Origin: Microvirga calopogonii
GTDB lineage: Bacteria; Pseudomonadota; Alphaproteobacteria; Rhizobiales; Beijerinckiaceae
Assembly (NCBI RefSeq): GCF_003347665.1
Contig: NZ_QDGA01000002.1
Coordinates: 248,001 to 312,000, forward strand
DNA length: 64,000 bases
Reading direction: 5' to 3'
Shown here: positions 54,062-62,472 of the stretch, in pieces
Layout of the letters: each line of letters starts with the position of its first letter
Numbering within the stretch: the first letter of the stretch is position 1
Notes under the pieces: generated by a model
What the model was told of the DNA's origin: nothing
The model's input: the letters and a program-made list of their open reading frames with translations, nothing else
Database searches by the model: none
Position numbers and translations under genes: made by a program

Positions 54062-54823
54062 TCAAGCATCACCAGTTGGTCGTTGACCGCGTATTTGCTT
54101 TCCATTGGGAAAGGTTGATCGCACGAACTCCCATGCCGCGACGAGATGGCGACGCAGCGCCTCCTCGGCGCTGTCCGGATCGCGCGCCGCAATGGCATCG
54201 AAGATGGCTTCGTGCCCTGCATAGTTCATCTGGTCGATATCGGCTCCGCGCTTCATGGAACGCCAGTGCTGGACGAGCCATTCCACATAGGCCTTGTGCA
54301 CGGCCGGATAGATCGGGTTTCCTGGAATACGATAGAGGACGGCATGGAAGGCAGCGTCGGTTTCGTCGAACTGAGACGAGTTGCCGATCGCCTGCCGATT
54401 GGCTTCCAGTGCGGCTCGAAGCTCTTCGATATCGTCACGCCGCGCATGGCTGGCCGCCCAGCGTGCCAGCGCCGATTCGAAGAAGATGCGGCTCTCGAAC
54501 AGGTTCCAGACCCCGTTGCGGTCCACCACGAGGTGCCCGACGAGATTGCCGACCTTGTCGAGTGCTATCCCGTAATCTGGCTTGCTCACGATGGGACGAT
54601 GTCCCAAGCGGGTCACGACAAGCCCATTATTGGCCAGCGACACGATGGCTTCCCTGACCGCCGACCGGCTCACGCCATAACGCTGCATCAGCTCCCGTTC
54701 GGCCGGCAGACGATCGCCCTCCTGAAGATCGCCGGATTGAATCATCCGCATGAGGTCCTGCGCGACCGCGTCCGATCGACGTCCCGCGGGATCCTTGCCG
54801 AGCAGCTCCATCCCATTGCTCAT
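54062..54823 (-). CDS. FadR-subfamily GntR transcriptional regulator
   Basis: 253 residues. N-terminal winged helix (DLMRMIQSGDLQEGDRLPAERELMQRYGVSRSAVREAIVSLANNGLVVTRLGHRP) and a C-terminal all-helical FCD domain (FESRIFFESALARWAA ... DAAFHAVLYRIPGNP ... HEAIFDAIAARDPDSAEEALRRHL) with metal-binding His. Start chosen after GAGGGGAA. It is divergent from the catabolic operon and its predicted operators lie between, so it is the likely repressor; the effector would be a sugar acid. Confidence 0.93.
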   Translation of the reverse strand: MSNGMELLGKDPAGRRSDAVAQDLMRMIQSGDLQEGDRLPAERELMQRYGVSRSAVREAIVSLANNGLVVTRLGHRPIVSKPDYGIALDKVGNLVGHLVVDRNGVWNLFESRIFFESALARWAASHARRDDIEELRAALEANRQAIGNSSQFDETDAAFHAVLYRIPGNPIYPAVHKAYVEWLVQHWRSMKRGADIDQMNYAGHEAIFDAIAARDPDSAEEALRRHLVAAWEFVRSTFPNGKQIRGQRPTGDA

Positions 54824-54900
54824 GACTATTCCCCTCATCGGATCACGCATGTCGCCAAGCCCTGCGAACGAGAAGGCCCTTCTCCGAACCGGCTAACATA

Positions 54901-54911
54901 TGGTCGGACCA
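54901..54911. promoter_or_regulatory. GntR (FadR-type) operator 1
   Basis: TGGTCGGACCA, a perfect palindrome of the TGGTNNNACCA form bound by FadR-subfamily GntR proteins, about 80 nt upstream of the regulator start. Confidence 0.7.
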
Positions 54912-55017
54912 AATGCCAGTCCGCGGCACGACAAAAGGGAGCTCACTGGGATCAGCCGGTAACTGGGGCACAATACTACTCGCTTGACAGCCAGTATTAC
55001 CCTGTTCATCCTGGCTT

Positions 55018-55029
55018 CGGTCATACCAA
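55018..55029. promoter_or_regulatory. GntR (FadR-type) operator 2
   Basis: CGGTCATACCAA, matching GGTNNNACC, 117 nt from operator 1 and between the regulator and the aldehyde dehydrogenase leader. TTGACA at 54984-54989 may be the -35 box of the operon promoter. Confidence 0.55.
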
Positions 55030-55093
55030 ACAGATCGGAAACCGACGACTGGTTTGACGTTGCTCAGCCTGAGCAAGCTCGGAGGAAACACGA

Positions 55094-55174
55094 GTGACGC
55101 CATTTGCAGGCATGAACGAGCCAGGCTCTCCCGCTCCCCTTCAGGGAGCCTTTTTTGACGGGAGCCTGCGATGA
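55094..55174 (+). CDS. Predicted 26-residue leader peptide overlapping the dehydrogenase start
   Basis: GTG start eight bases after GGAGG. 26 codons ending in a TGA that overlaps the ATG of the aldehyde dehydrogenase (ATGA), in a different frame. The peptide contains GSPAPLQGAFF, whose codons also form a terminator hairpin and its T-run. This looks like a translated leader controlling the downstream gene. It is too short to prove as protein coding. Confidence 0.5.
   Translation: MTPFAGMNEPGSPAPLQGAFFDGSLR
55123..55167 (+). promoter_or_regulatory. Attenuator-like structure before the aldehyde dehydrogenase
   Basis: Terminator stem GCTCCC (55133-55138) / GGGAGC (55144-55149) followed by six T. 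GGGAGCCT occurs twice (55144-55151 and 55160-55167); the second copy contains the dehydrogenase Shine-Dalgarno GGGAG. AGGCTCTCCC (55123-55132) can pair with either copy. Alternative folds could therefore terminate transcription or mask the ribosome-binding site. Confidence 0.55.
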
Positions 55175-56643
55175 CAGCTCCAACCCTGACGCGTCACGCG
55201 GACAGCGTGACTCACTACCAGATGTATATCGATGGAGGCTGGACCGATGGTCAGGCCCCTGGCCGTCTTGAGGTGGAAAATCCAGCCAACGAATCGGTTT
55301 TCGCGACCGTTCCCGTCGGCTGCGTGAACGACGTGACGGCGGCCCTTGAGGCAGCCAAGCGTGCCCAGCCCGCCTGGGCGGCGCTCCCGCCCATCGTGCG
55401 CGCGGGCTACGTTTCCGACCTCGCGGCAGCGGTGAAACGGGAGAAGGCGCATCTTGCCCGCATCGTGGTGCTCGAACAGGGAAAGCCTCTGAACCAAGCC
55501 GAGGGTGAGATCGACGCCGTCGTGACGTTTCTCACCTATGCGGCAGAGAACGCGCGGCGCATCGAAGGCGATCTTCTGCCGTCCGACCATCCGAACGAGG
55601 ATGTCTGGATCCGCCGCGTGCCCTTCGGTGTGGTCGTCGGCCTGACGGCCTGGAACTACCCGGCGGCTCTCGCGGCACGCAAGATCGGCCCTGCCCTTGT
55701 CGCGGGTAACACCATCGTCGTGAAGGGCCATGAATCCACCCCCCTGTCGGCCATCGAGATCGCCCGTCTTGCCCACGAGGTCGGCCTGCCGAAAGGCGTG
55801 CTCAACGTGGTCACCGGCGACGGGCGCACCGTCGGCGATGCCCTCGTACGGTCGCCCCTGAGCGACCTCATCACCATGACGGGGAGCGTCCGTGCGGGAC
55901 GGGAGATCTATGCGGCAGGCGCGCATGACCTGAAGGTCGTCCGGCTGGAATTGGGCGGCAAGGCGCCCTTCATCGTCCTGGAGGATGCCGATGTCGACGC
56001 GGCCGTCGAGGCCGCGATCATCTCGCGCTTCACGAATTGCGGGCAGATCTGCACCTGCAACGAGCGCATGTATCTGCACAGGGCCATTGCCGAGCCCTTT
56101 CTCGACAAGTTCGTTGCGCGGGTGAAGGCTCTGAGGCTCGCCGATCCCATGACGAACCCCGACATGGGACCGAAGGTGAACCGGCCCGAGGTCGACAAGG
56201 TCGAGGAGATCGTCAACGAGGCAATGGCGGCGGGCGCCGAGGTGCTCGCCGGCGGACACCGACTGACGGAAGGCGAGTTCGCCCGCGGGCACTGGTTCGA
56301 ACCGACCGTCCTTCGGGTCCACAGCAACCGCGCGCCGGTGATGCAGCGGGAGATTTTCGGCCCTGTGGCGCCTGTGATGACGGTCGACAGCTTCGAGCAG
56401 GCGCTGAGCTTCGCCAACGACACGAGCTACGGCCTGTCGGCCTATGTCTACACCAACGATCTGCGCCGGGTCATGCGCCTGTCCCGCGGGCTTTCGTTCG
56501 GTGAGCTCTACGTCAACCGCCCCTGCGGGGAACTCGTCCAAGGCTTTCACACGGGCTGGAAGCACTCGGGCCTGGGCGGCGAGGACGGCAAATACGGTTT
56601 CGACGGCTACCTGCGCAAGCAGACTACGTATGTCCGTTGGTGA
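55171..56643 (+). CDS. NAD(P)+-dependent aldehyde dehydrogenase (AldA-like)
   Basis: 490 residues. Seen: LTAWNYPAALAARKIGPAL, coenzyme Lys in IVVKGHESTPLSA, GSVRAGREI, catalytic Glu in LELGGKAPFIVLEDAD and nucleophile Cys in NCGQICTCNERMY, then EIFGPVAPVM. Closest in pattern to lactaldehyde/glycolaldehyde dehydrogenase. It would oxidise an aldehyde made late in the sugar-acid pathway. Coupled to a short leader frame and likely repressed by the GntR protein. Confidence 0.93.
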   Translation: MTAPTLTRHADSVTHYQMYIDGGWTDGQAPGRLEVENPANESVFATVPVGCVNDVTAALEAAKRAQPAWAALPPIVRAGYVSDLAAAVKREKAHLARIVVLEQGKPLNQAEGEIDAVVTFLTYAAENARRIEGDLLPSDHPNEDVWIRRVPFGVVVGLTAWNYPAALAARKIGPALVAGNTIVVKGHESTPLSAIEIARLAHEVGLPKGVLNVVTGDGRTVGDALVRSPLSDLITMTGSVRAGREIYAAGAHDLKVVRLELGGKAPFIVLEDADVDAAVEAAIISRFTNCGQICTCNERMYLHRAIAEPFLDKFVARVKALRLADPMTNPDMGPKVNRPEVDKVEEIVNEAMAAGAEVLAGGHRLTEGEFARGHWFEPTVLRVHSNRAPVMQREIFGPVAPVMTVDSFEQALSFANDTSYGLSAYVYTNDLRRVMRLSRGLSFGELYVNRPCGELVQGFHTGWKHSGLGGEDGKYGFDGYLRKQTTYVRW

Positions 56644-56722
56644 CGTCCCGCAGGCCTGAAGGGCTGCGGCAATACGCGAAAGAACCCCGACAGAGGGGCA
56701 AGAATCATCATGGAGGAAAACG

Positions 56723-57700
56723 ATGCTGAGAAGAACTTTCCTTGCACTCGCCACCGGTGTGGCCGCCCTTGGTCTCGGACTCGGCGGCGTGTCGGCGCAG
56801 GAGTTGCCGAAACTAAAGCAGAAGGACAAGTACAAGGTCGGCTTCGCGCAGACCGAGTCGAACAACCCCTGGCGCATCGCCCAGACCGAGAGCATGAAGG
56901 CCGAGGCCGCGAAGCTCGGACACCAGCTCGTCTATACGGATGCTGCCGGCTCGGCGGCCAAGCAGGTCGCAGACGTCAACTCGATGATCGCCCAGGGCGT
57001 CGACCTGATCTTCCTGGCTCCGCGCGAGGAGAAGCCGCTCATTCCTGCCGTCATGGCAGCCAAGAAGGCGGGCATTCCGGTGATCCTGCTCGACCGCAAC
57101 GTGGACCAGAGCCTCGCCAAGGCGGGTCGTGACTACGTCACCTTCATCGGCTCCGACTTCGTTGACGAAGGCAAGCGCGCGGCCGAGGCCCTGACCAAAG
57201 CCGTGGACGGTAAGGCCACGATCATTCAGCTCGAGGGCACCACGGGTTCATCGCCGGCCAACGACCGTCGCAAGGGCTTCGAGGATTACATCAAGTCCCA
57301 TCCCGGCATGAAGATCGTGGCGTCCCAGTCCGGCGACTTCGCCCGCGACAAGGGCCGTCAGGTCGCCGAGACGCTGCTGCAGGCCCATCCCGACGCGACG
57401 GCCATCTATGCGCACAACGACGAGATGGCCATTGGTGCGATCGCGGCTCTCGAGGCCGCCGGCAAGAAGCCGGGCAAGGACGTGATCGTGGTTTCCGTCG
57501 ACGGCACGCGCGACGCCCTGCAGGCCATCGTCGACGGCAAGATGCTGGCGACCGTCGAGTGCAATCCCAAGTTCGGTCCGAAGGCCTTCGAGACGCTGGC
57601 ACGCTATGCCAAGGGCGAGCAGATCCAGCCCTGGGTGGTGAACACCGACCGCTTCTTCGACAAGTCGAACGCGGCCCAGCTCATCGGCGACGCATACTAA
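56723..57700 (+). CDS. Sugar ABC transporter substrate-binding protein (CUT2, YtfQ-like)
   Basis: 325 residues with a signal peptide (about 1-25, VSA-QE) and a ribose-binding-type fold. The mature part starts KVGFAQTESNNPWRIAQTESMKAEA and holds LIFLAPREEKPLIPAV, GSSPANDRRKGFEDYI and AIYAHNDEMAIGAI, a pattern shared with galactofuranose-binding YtfQ. GGAGGAAAACG precedes the ATG. Captures the monosaccharide for the adjacent importer. Confidence 0.93.
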   Translation: MLRRTFLALATGVAALGLGLGGVSAQELPKLKQKDKYKVGFAQTESNNPWRIAQTESMKAEAAKLGHQLVYTDAAGSAAKQVADVNSMIAQGVDLIFLAPREEKPLIPAVMAAKKAGIPVILLDRNVDQSLAKAGRDYVTFIGSDFVDEGKRAAEALTKAVDGKATIIQLEGTTGSSPANDRRKGFEDYIKSHPGMKIVASQSGDFARDKGRQVAETLLQAHPDATAIYAHNDEMAIGAIAALEAAGKKPGKDVIVVSVDGTRDALQAIVDGKMLATVECNPKFGPKAFETLARYAKGEQIQPWVVNTDRFFDKSNAAQLIGDAY

Positions 57701-57707
57701 ACGCCAA

Positions 57708-57739
57708 GGCGCTGCCTGCCGATGCGGGCAGCGCCTTTT
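57708..57739 (+). terminator. Hairpin after the binding-protein gene
   Basis: GGCGCTGCC-TGCCGATGCG-GGCAGCGCC then TTTTC: a perfect 9-bp stem with a short T-run between the binding protein and the ATPase. Likely a partial terminator that keeps the binding protein in excess. Confidence 0.75.
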
Positions 57740-57769
57740 CGCTTGGCTGAACAGATCATCGGAACATTC

Positions 57770-59299
57770 ATGGCGCCGCTCCTCACCATGCACGGCATCG
57801 ACAAGCGCTTCGCCGGCATTCCAGCCCTGCGCGCAGCCGAGCTCCTGGTCGAGAAGGGCGAGATACACGCGCTGATCGGCCAGAATGGCGCCGGCAAGTC
57901 GACCATGATCAAGATCCTGACCGGCTATTACAAGAAGGATGCCGGCGAAATCCTGTTCGACGGAAGCCCCGTCGAGTTCTCCTCCCCGCAGGAAGCACAG
58001 AAGGCCGGCATCAGCACGATCTACCAGGAAATCAATCTGGTGCCCTATCGGTCCGTGACCGAAAACATCTGCCTCGGTCGTGAGAAGCGCCGCTTCGGCC
58101 TTCTCGACTGGCCCGCCATACATGCGGAGGCGCGCGCCCTGCTTGCACGCTTCAACATCGACATCGACGTGCATCGCCCGATCATGGTCTATCCGACCGC
58201 CGTGCAGCAGATGGTCGCCATCGCCCGTGCAATCGGGTTCGAAGCCAAACTCGTCATCATGGACGAGCCCACATCGTCCCTCGACGAGCGCGAGGTCGAG
58301 GTCCTGTTCGGTGTCATCCGCCAGCTCAAGGCAGCCGGCGTCTCGGTGGTCTTCGTCAGCCACAAGCTCGACGAGCTCTACGCCGTCTGCGACCGCGTCA
58401 CCATCATGCGTGACGGCCGCACCGTGCAGGTTGCTCCGATGGACCAGCTGTCACGCCTCGATCTCGTCACCTCCATGCTAGGGCGCGAACTCACCCAGGT
58501 CCTGCAGGAACCGCACGACGCGGACACATCCGAACTCGATAGTCGCGAGCCGGTTCTGGCGGTTCGGAACCTCGCCGTCGGACGCAAGGTCCGTGACGTC
58601 AGATTCGAGGTTCGCTCAGGTGAGATCGTCGGTCTCGCCGGACTGCTCGGTGCGGGCCGGACGGAATCGGTCCGGGCCGTCTACGGAGCCGACAGGCCGG
58701 ATTCCGGTACGATCGCCTTCGCCGGAAGGGAGAACGCCATCGCCGCTCCCTCCGACGCTATCAAGGCCGGCATGGGCTTCTGCTCGGAAGACCGCAAGCT
58801 CGAAGGCATCATTCCCGACATGTCGGTGCGCGAGAACCTCACACTCGCGCTCATGCCGCAACTGGCGCGGCGCGGCATCGTGGACGAGACCCGCAGCCGT
58901 GAGATCGTCGACCGTTTCATCAAGCGGTTGGGCATCCGCTGTTCCGGCCCGGAGCAGCGGATCCGTGAACTCTCGGGCGGCAATCAGCAGAAGGTGCTGC
59001 TGGCGCGCTGGCTCTGCATGAATCCAAAACTTCTCATTCTCGACGAGCCGACCCGCGGCATCGATGTGGGCGCCAAGGCCGAGATCCTCAGCCTGATCCG
59101 GGAATTGGCCGGCCAGGGTCTCGGCGTTCTCATGATTTCCTCGGAACTCGAGGAGGTAGTGGAGGCGGCAAGCCGCATCTTCGTTCTCCGCGACGGCCAC
59201 ACGGCCGCGGAACTGAAGGGCGAGGCCGTGACCGAGCAGAGCGTCATGGCCGCCATGGCTCATGGGCATGAGATTGCCCAGGAGGCCGCCCATGGCTGA
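57770..59299 (+). CDS. Sugar ABC transporter ATPase, tandem domains (CUT2, YtfR-like)
   Basis: 509 residues. First ATPase domain: Walker A GQNGAGKST, Walker B VIMDEPTSSLDE, switch FVSHKLDEL. Second: degenerate Walker A AGLLGAGRTES, CSEDRKLEGIIPDMSVRENLTLAL, signature LSGGNQQKVLLARWL, LILDEPTRGIDVG. This double arrangement with a weak second Walker A is typical of CUT2. Start at MAPLLTMHG; upstream in-frame residues fall in the hairpin. Confidence 0.95.
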   Translation: MAPLLTMHGIDKRFAGIPALRAAELLVEKGEIHALIGQNGAGKSTMIKILTGYYKKDAGEILFDGSPVEFSSPQEAQKAGISTIYQEINLVPYRSVTENICLGREKRRFGLLDWPAIHAEARALLARFNIDIDVHRPIMVYPTAVQQMVAIARAIGFEAKLVIMDEPTSSLDEREVEVLFGVIRQLKAAGVSVVFVSHKLDELYAVCDRVTIMRDGRTVQVAPMDQLSRLDLVTSMLGRELTQVLQEPHDADTSELDSREPVLAVRNLAVGRKVRDVRFEVRSGEIVGLAGLLGAGRTESVRAVYGADRPDSGTIAFAGRENAIAAPSDAIKAGMGFCSEDRKLEGIIPDMSVRENLTLALMPQLARRGIVDETRSREIVDRFIKRLGIRCSGPEQRIRELSGGNQQKVLLARWLCMNPKLLILDEPTRGIDVGAKAEILSLIRELAGQGLGVLMISSELEEVVEAASRIFVLRDGHTAAELKGEAVTEQSVMAAMAHGHEIAQEAAHG

Positions 59300-60293
59300 A
59301 ACCGCCACAACCCTGCCGCCGGCGCAAAGGGCCTCCCGCGTCGATGTCAGAACCCTGCTGACGCGGCATGGGGCCTGGGTCGCCCTTGCGCTCCTGATCC
59401 TGGTCAACCTTGCCGTCACGCCCAATTTCGCCACCTGGCAGACGCTCAACGTCAACCTCACCCAGGTCTGCACCATCGTGATCGTCGGTGTCGGCATGAC
59501 CCTCGTGATCGCCACCGGCGGAATCGATTTATCGGTTGGCGCCCTCATGGCGATTGCGGGAGCGCTGGCGCCACTGATCTTTCTCGGCAAGCTCTTTCCC
59601 CTGCCCCACCCGGCTGTCGGCATCGCACTTGCCTTTGTCCTGCCGGTTCTGGTGACGGGGGCGCTCGGCTGGTTCAACGGGTGGCTGGTGACGCGCCTGC
59701 GGATCCAGCCGATTATCGCGACCCTCGTGCTCTTCATTGCCGGGCGCGGCATTGCCCAGGTGTTCACCAACGGCAATCTTCAGGTCTTCAACCTGCCGAG
59801 TTTTCAGTTCATCGGCCTGGGACGCATCTTCGGCATCCCGTTTCAGGCCATCCTGATGATCTTTATCGTGGCGGTCGCGGCCTGGATGCTCCGGCGGACG
59901 GTCTTCGGCAGGCAGATCCTGGCCATCGGCGGCAACGAACGCGCGGCCCGGCTCGCCGGCATTCCCGTCACCTCCGTAAAGCAGCGGGTCTACCTGATCA
60001 GCGGACTCCTGTCCGGCATCGCCGGGCTGATCGTGATCGCCCGCAACTCCGCCGCCGACGCCAATCTCGTCGGTCTCGGCATGGAGCTCGATGCCATCGC
60101 GGCGGTGGCCGTGGGGGGGACATTGCTCACCGGCGGACGGGCCACGGTGATTGGCACCCTCGTCGGCGCCCTCATCATCCAGCTTGTCCGCTACACGCTT
60201 CTCGCCAACGGCGTTCCGGATGCGGCAGCCCTTGTGGCGAAAGCCGTCATCATCGTTCTGGCCGTCTGGCTGCAGCGTCAGAACCATCGCTGA
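59292..60293 (+). CDS. Sugar ABC transporter permease 1 (CUT2)
   Basis: 333 residues, about eight to ten membrane helices. Conserved RbsC-type loops ATGGIDLSVGALMAIAGA, GGNERAARLAGIPV and VAVGGTLLTGG. AGGAGG six bases before the ATG, and the start overlaps the ATPase stop by eight bases. Confidence 0.94.
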   Translation: MAETATTLPPAQRASRVDVRTLLTRHGAWVALALLILVNLAVTPNFATWQTLNVNLTQVCTIVIVGVGMTLVIATGGIDLSVGALMAIAGALAPLIFLGKLFPLPHPAVGIALAFVLPVLVTGALGWFNGWLVTRLRIQPIIATLVLFIAGRGIAQVFTNGNLQVFNLPSFQFIGLGRIFGIPFQAILMIFIVAVAAWMLRRTVFGRQILAIGGNERAARLAGIPVTSVKQRVYLISGLLSGIAGLIVIARNSAADANLVGLGMELDAIAAVAVGGTLLTGGRATVIGTLVGALIIQLVRYTLLANGVPDAAALVAKAVIIVLAVWLQRQNHR

Positions 60294-60302
60294 GGTCGCC
60301 GG

Positions 60303-61277
60303 ATGAACTCCTCCTCGCTCAAGCTGTTCCAGGGCATCGGCCGCTACGGGGTGCTCCTCGCGCTTCTGGCTCTCATCGTGTTCGGATGGGTTCGGTACGA
60401 AAACTTCCTCGGCGCCTTCAACGTGCTGTCGGTCCTGCGCTACAACAGCATGTTCGCGCTGGTCGCCCTCGGCATGTGCTTCGTCATCATTACGGGCGGC
60501 ATCGACCTCTCGGTCGGTTCCACGGCGGCTCTCGGCAGCGTCGTCTCCGCCCTGCTCTCTCCGTATGGCGTCCTGCCCGGACTGCTCGGCGGACTGGCCG
60601 CAGGGCTTGCGGTCGGCGCCTGCAACGCCCTCATCATTACCCGACTCAACATTCTGCCCTTCATCGCGACGTTGGCGACGATGCTGGCGGCGAGCGGTTG
60701 CGCGCTGCTTCTCGCGGAAAACCAGTCCGTCTCGGTGTCCTACGAGTCAGGCTTCACCGAACTCGGCCAGGGCGACTTCCTAGGCTTTCCCATCCCGGCC
60801 TGGATCGCGCTGATGGCCTATCTCGTCGGCTCTCTCGTCCTCAACCTCACCTCCTTCGGGCGCACGGTTCTCGCCATCGGTGGCAACGAGGATGCGGCAC
60901 GGCTCATGGGATTGCCTGCGAACCGGGTGAAGGCGCTCGTATATCTGGCAAGTGGCGGCCTCGCGGGCCTTGCGGGCGTCATCCTCGCGGCGCAGTTCGG
61001 CGCGGGCCAGCCCATCGAGGGCGTCGGCTGGGAGCTCTTCGCCATCGCGGCCGTGGTCGTGGGCGGCACGCTCCTGACCGGCGGCGTCGGCTCCGTCGGC
61101 TCGACTCTCGCCGGCGTGCTCCTTCTGGGGCTCATCTTCAACATTCTCAACTTCGAGAACGGCCTCGGCTGGATCAGCCTCTCCGCCTATTGGCAATCGG
61201 TGATCCGGGGCGCGTTCCTGCTGCTCGTCGTCGCCATTCAGGCGCGGCTGAGCATGCGCACCGAAGAGCCCGCGTGA
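60303..61277 (+). CDS. Sugar ABC transporter permease 2 (CUT2)
   Basis: 324 residues, similar helix layout to permease 1, with ITGGIDLSVGSTAALGSV, GGNEDAARLMGLPANRV and VVVGGTLLTGG. Forms a heterodimeric channel with permease 1, as YtfT/YjfF do. Starts nine bases after the permease 1 stop. Confidence 0.94.
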   Translation: MNSSSLKLFQGIGRYGVLLALLALIVFGWVRYENFLGAFNVLSVLRYNSMFALVALGMCFVIITGGIDLSVGSTAALGSVVSALLSPYGVLPGLLGGLAAGLAVGACNALIITRLNILPFIATLATMLAASGCALLLAENQSVSVSYESGFTELGQGDFLGFPIPAWIALMAYLVGSLVLNLTSFGRTVLAIGGNEDAARLMGLPANRVKALVYLASGGLAGLAGVILAAQFGAGQPIEGVGWELFAIAAVVVGGTLLTGGVGSVGSTLAGVLLLGLIFNILNFENGLGWISLSAYWQSVIRGAFLLLVVAIQARLSMRTEEPA

Positions 61278-61320
61278 GAATCGGTACTGTATTCGACACC
61301 TGAGCGAACGAAGGACGACC

Positions 61321-62409
61321 ATGCCCCGGATCACCTCCATCGAACCCGGCTTCTACCGCATCCCGCTTCCGAGTGTTCTCACCGATTCCATGCATGGCGA
61401 GATGCGCGCCTTCGAACTCAACACCGTACGCATCCGCGATGCCGACGGAGCGGAGGGTGTCGGCTACACCTTCACGGTCGGTCGCAATGGAGCCGCCATC
61501 GACACGATCCTCGCCCGCGAGCTGCCCGAGATCATGGACGGCGAGGAGGCCGACGAGATCGAGCGCCTCTGGCACAAGGCCTGGTGGGCGCTTCACTACG
61601 GGGGTCGCGGCGGCCCGACGGTTTTGGCGCTTTCGGCCTTCGACATGGCTCTCTGGGACCTCAAGGCGAAGCGCGCCAACCTCCCGCTCTGGAAGGCCCT
61701 CGGCGGGTTCGATCCTCGCGTGCCCTGCTACGCGGGCGGCATCGATCTTTATCTGCCGCTCGACAAGCTCCTGCGCCAGACGGACGACAATCTCGGCAAG
61801 GGTTTCCGCGCCATCAAGATGAAGGTGGGCCGCGCCAATCTCTTCGAGGACGTGGAGCGCGTGCGGGCGATGCGCGGGCATCTGGGCGAAGGCTTCCCGC
61901 TGATGGCCGACGCCAACATGAAATGGAGCGTCGATGGCGCCATCCGGGCCGCGCGGGCGCTCCAACCCTTCGATCTGACTTGGCTTGAGGAGCCGACCAT
62001 TCCCGACGATCCGACGGGTCACGCCCGCATCGTGCGTGAGGGCGGCCTGCCGATTGCGGCGGGCGAGAATCTTCGCACGCTCTGGGAGTTCAAGCTCTAC
62101 GTAGCCGGCGGAGGCGTCACCTATCCGGAGCCTGACGTCACCAATTGCGGCGGCGTCACGCCGTTCATGAAAATCGCCCATCTGGCGGAGGCCTTCAACC
62201 TGCCGGTCACCAGCCATGGCGCGCATGACGTGACCGTGCATCTTCTCGCCGCCTGTCCGAACCGTTCCTACCTCGAAGCTCATGGTTTCGGGCTCGAACG
62301 CTACATCGCGGAGCCTCTGACAATCCAGGAAGGATTCGCCTTGGCGCCTGACCGGCCCGGCCATGGCATCGCCTTCGACTGGAAGGGGCTTGAGACGATC
62401 AAGGCGTGA
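61321..62409 (+). CDS. Enolase-superfamily sugar-acid dehydratase (mandelate racemase group)
   Basis: 362 residues. N-terminal capping domain (about 1-125) and TIM-barrel with KxK in AIKMKVG (K166, K168), metal ligands D197 (ADANMKW), E223 (WLEEPTIP) and E249 (AAGENL), and the His-Asp dyad H299 (TSHGAHD) with D272. This is the mandelate-racemase arrangement shared by aldonate/aldarate dehydratases and some racemases. Exact substrate cannot be told. GAAGGACGACC precedes the ATG. Confidence 0.9.
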   Translation: MPRITSIEPGFYRIPLPSVLTDSMHGEMRAFELNTVRIRDADGAEGVGYTFTVGRNGAAIDTILARELPEIMDGEEADEIERLWHKAWWALHYGGRGGPTVLALSAFDMALWDLKAKRANLPLWKALGGFDPRVPCYAGGIDLYLPLDKLLRQTDDNLGKGFRAIKMKVGRANLFEDVERVRAMRGHLGEGFPLMADANMKWSVDGAIRAARALQPFDLTWLEEPTIPDDPTGHARIVREGGLPIAAGENLRTLWEFKLYVAGGGVTYPEPDVTNCGGVTPFMKIAHLAEAFNLPVTSHGAHDVTVHLLAACPNRSYLEAHGFGLERYIAEPLTIQEGFALAPDRPGHGIAFDWKGLETIKA

Positions 62410-62472
62410 TGCGCGGCTCAAACGGACCTTGTGCCATCGCAAGCACCGGCCGACAGGCAAGCAGGTGAAACC

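Noticed and set aside
55035-55060. GGAAA-N16-CGTT upstream of the aldehyde dehydrogenase leader
   Set aside because: The final C of GGAAC is missing, and a GntR-controlled sigma-70 promoter is more likely here.
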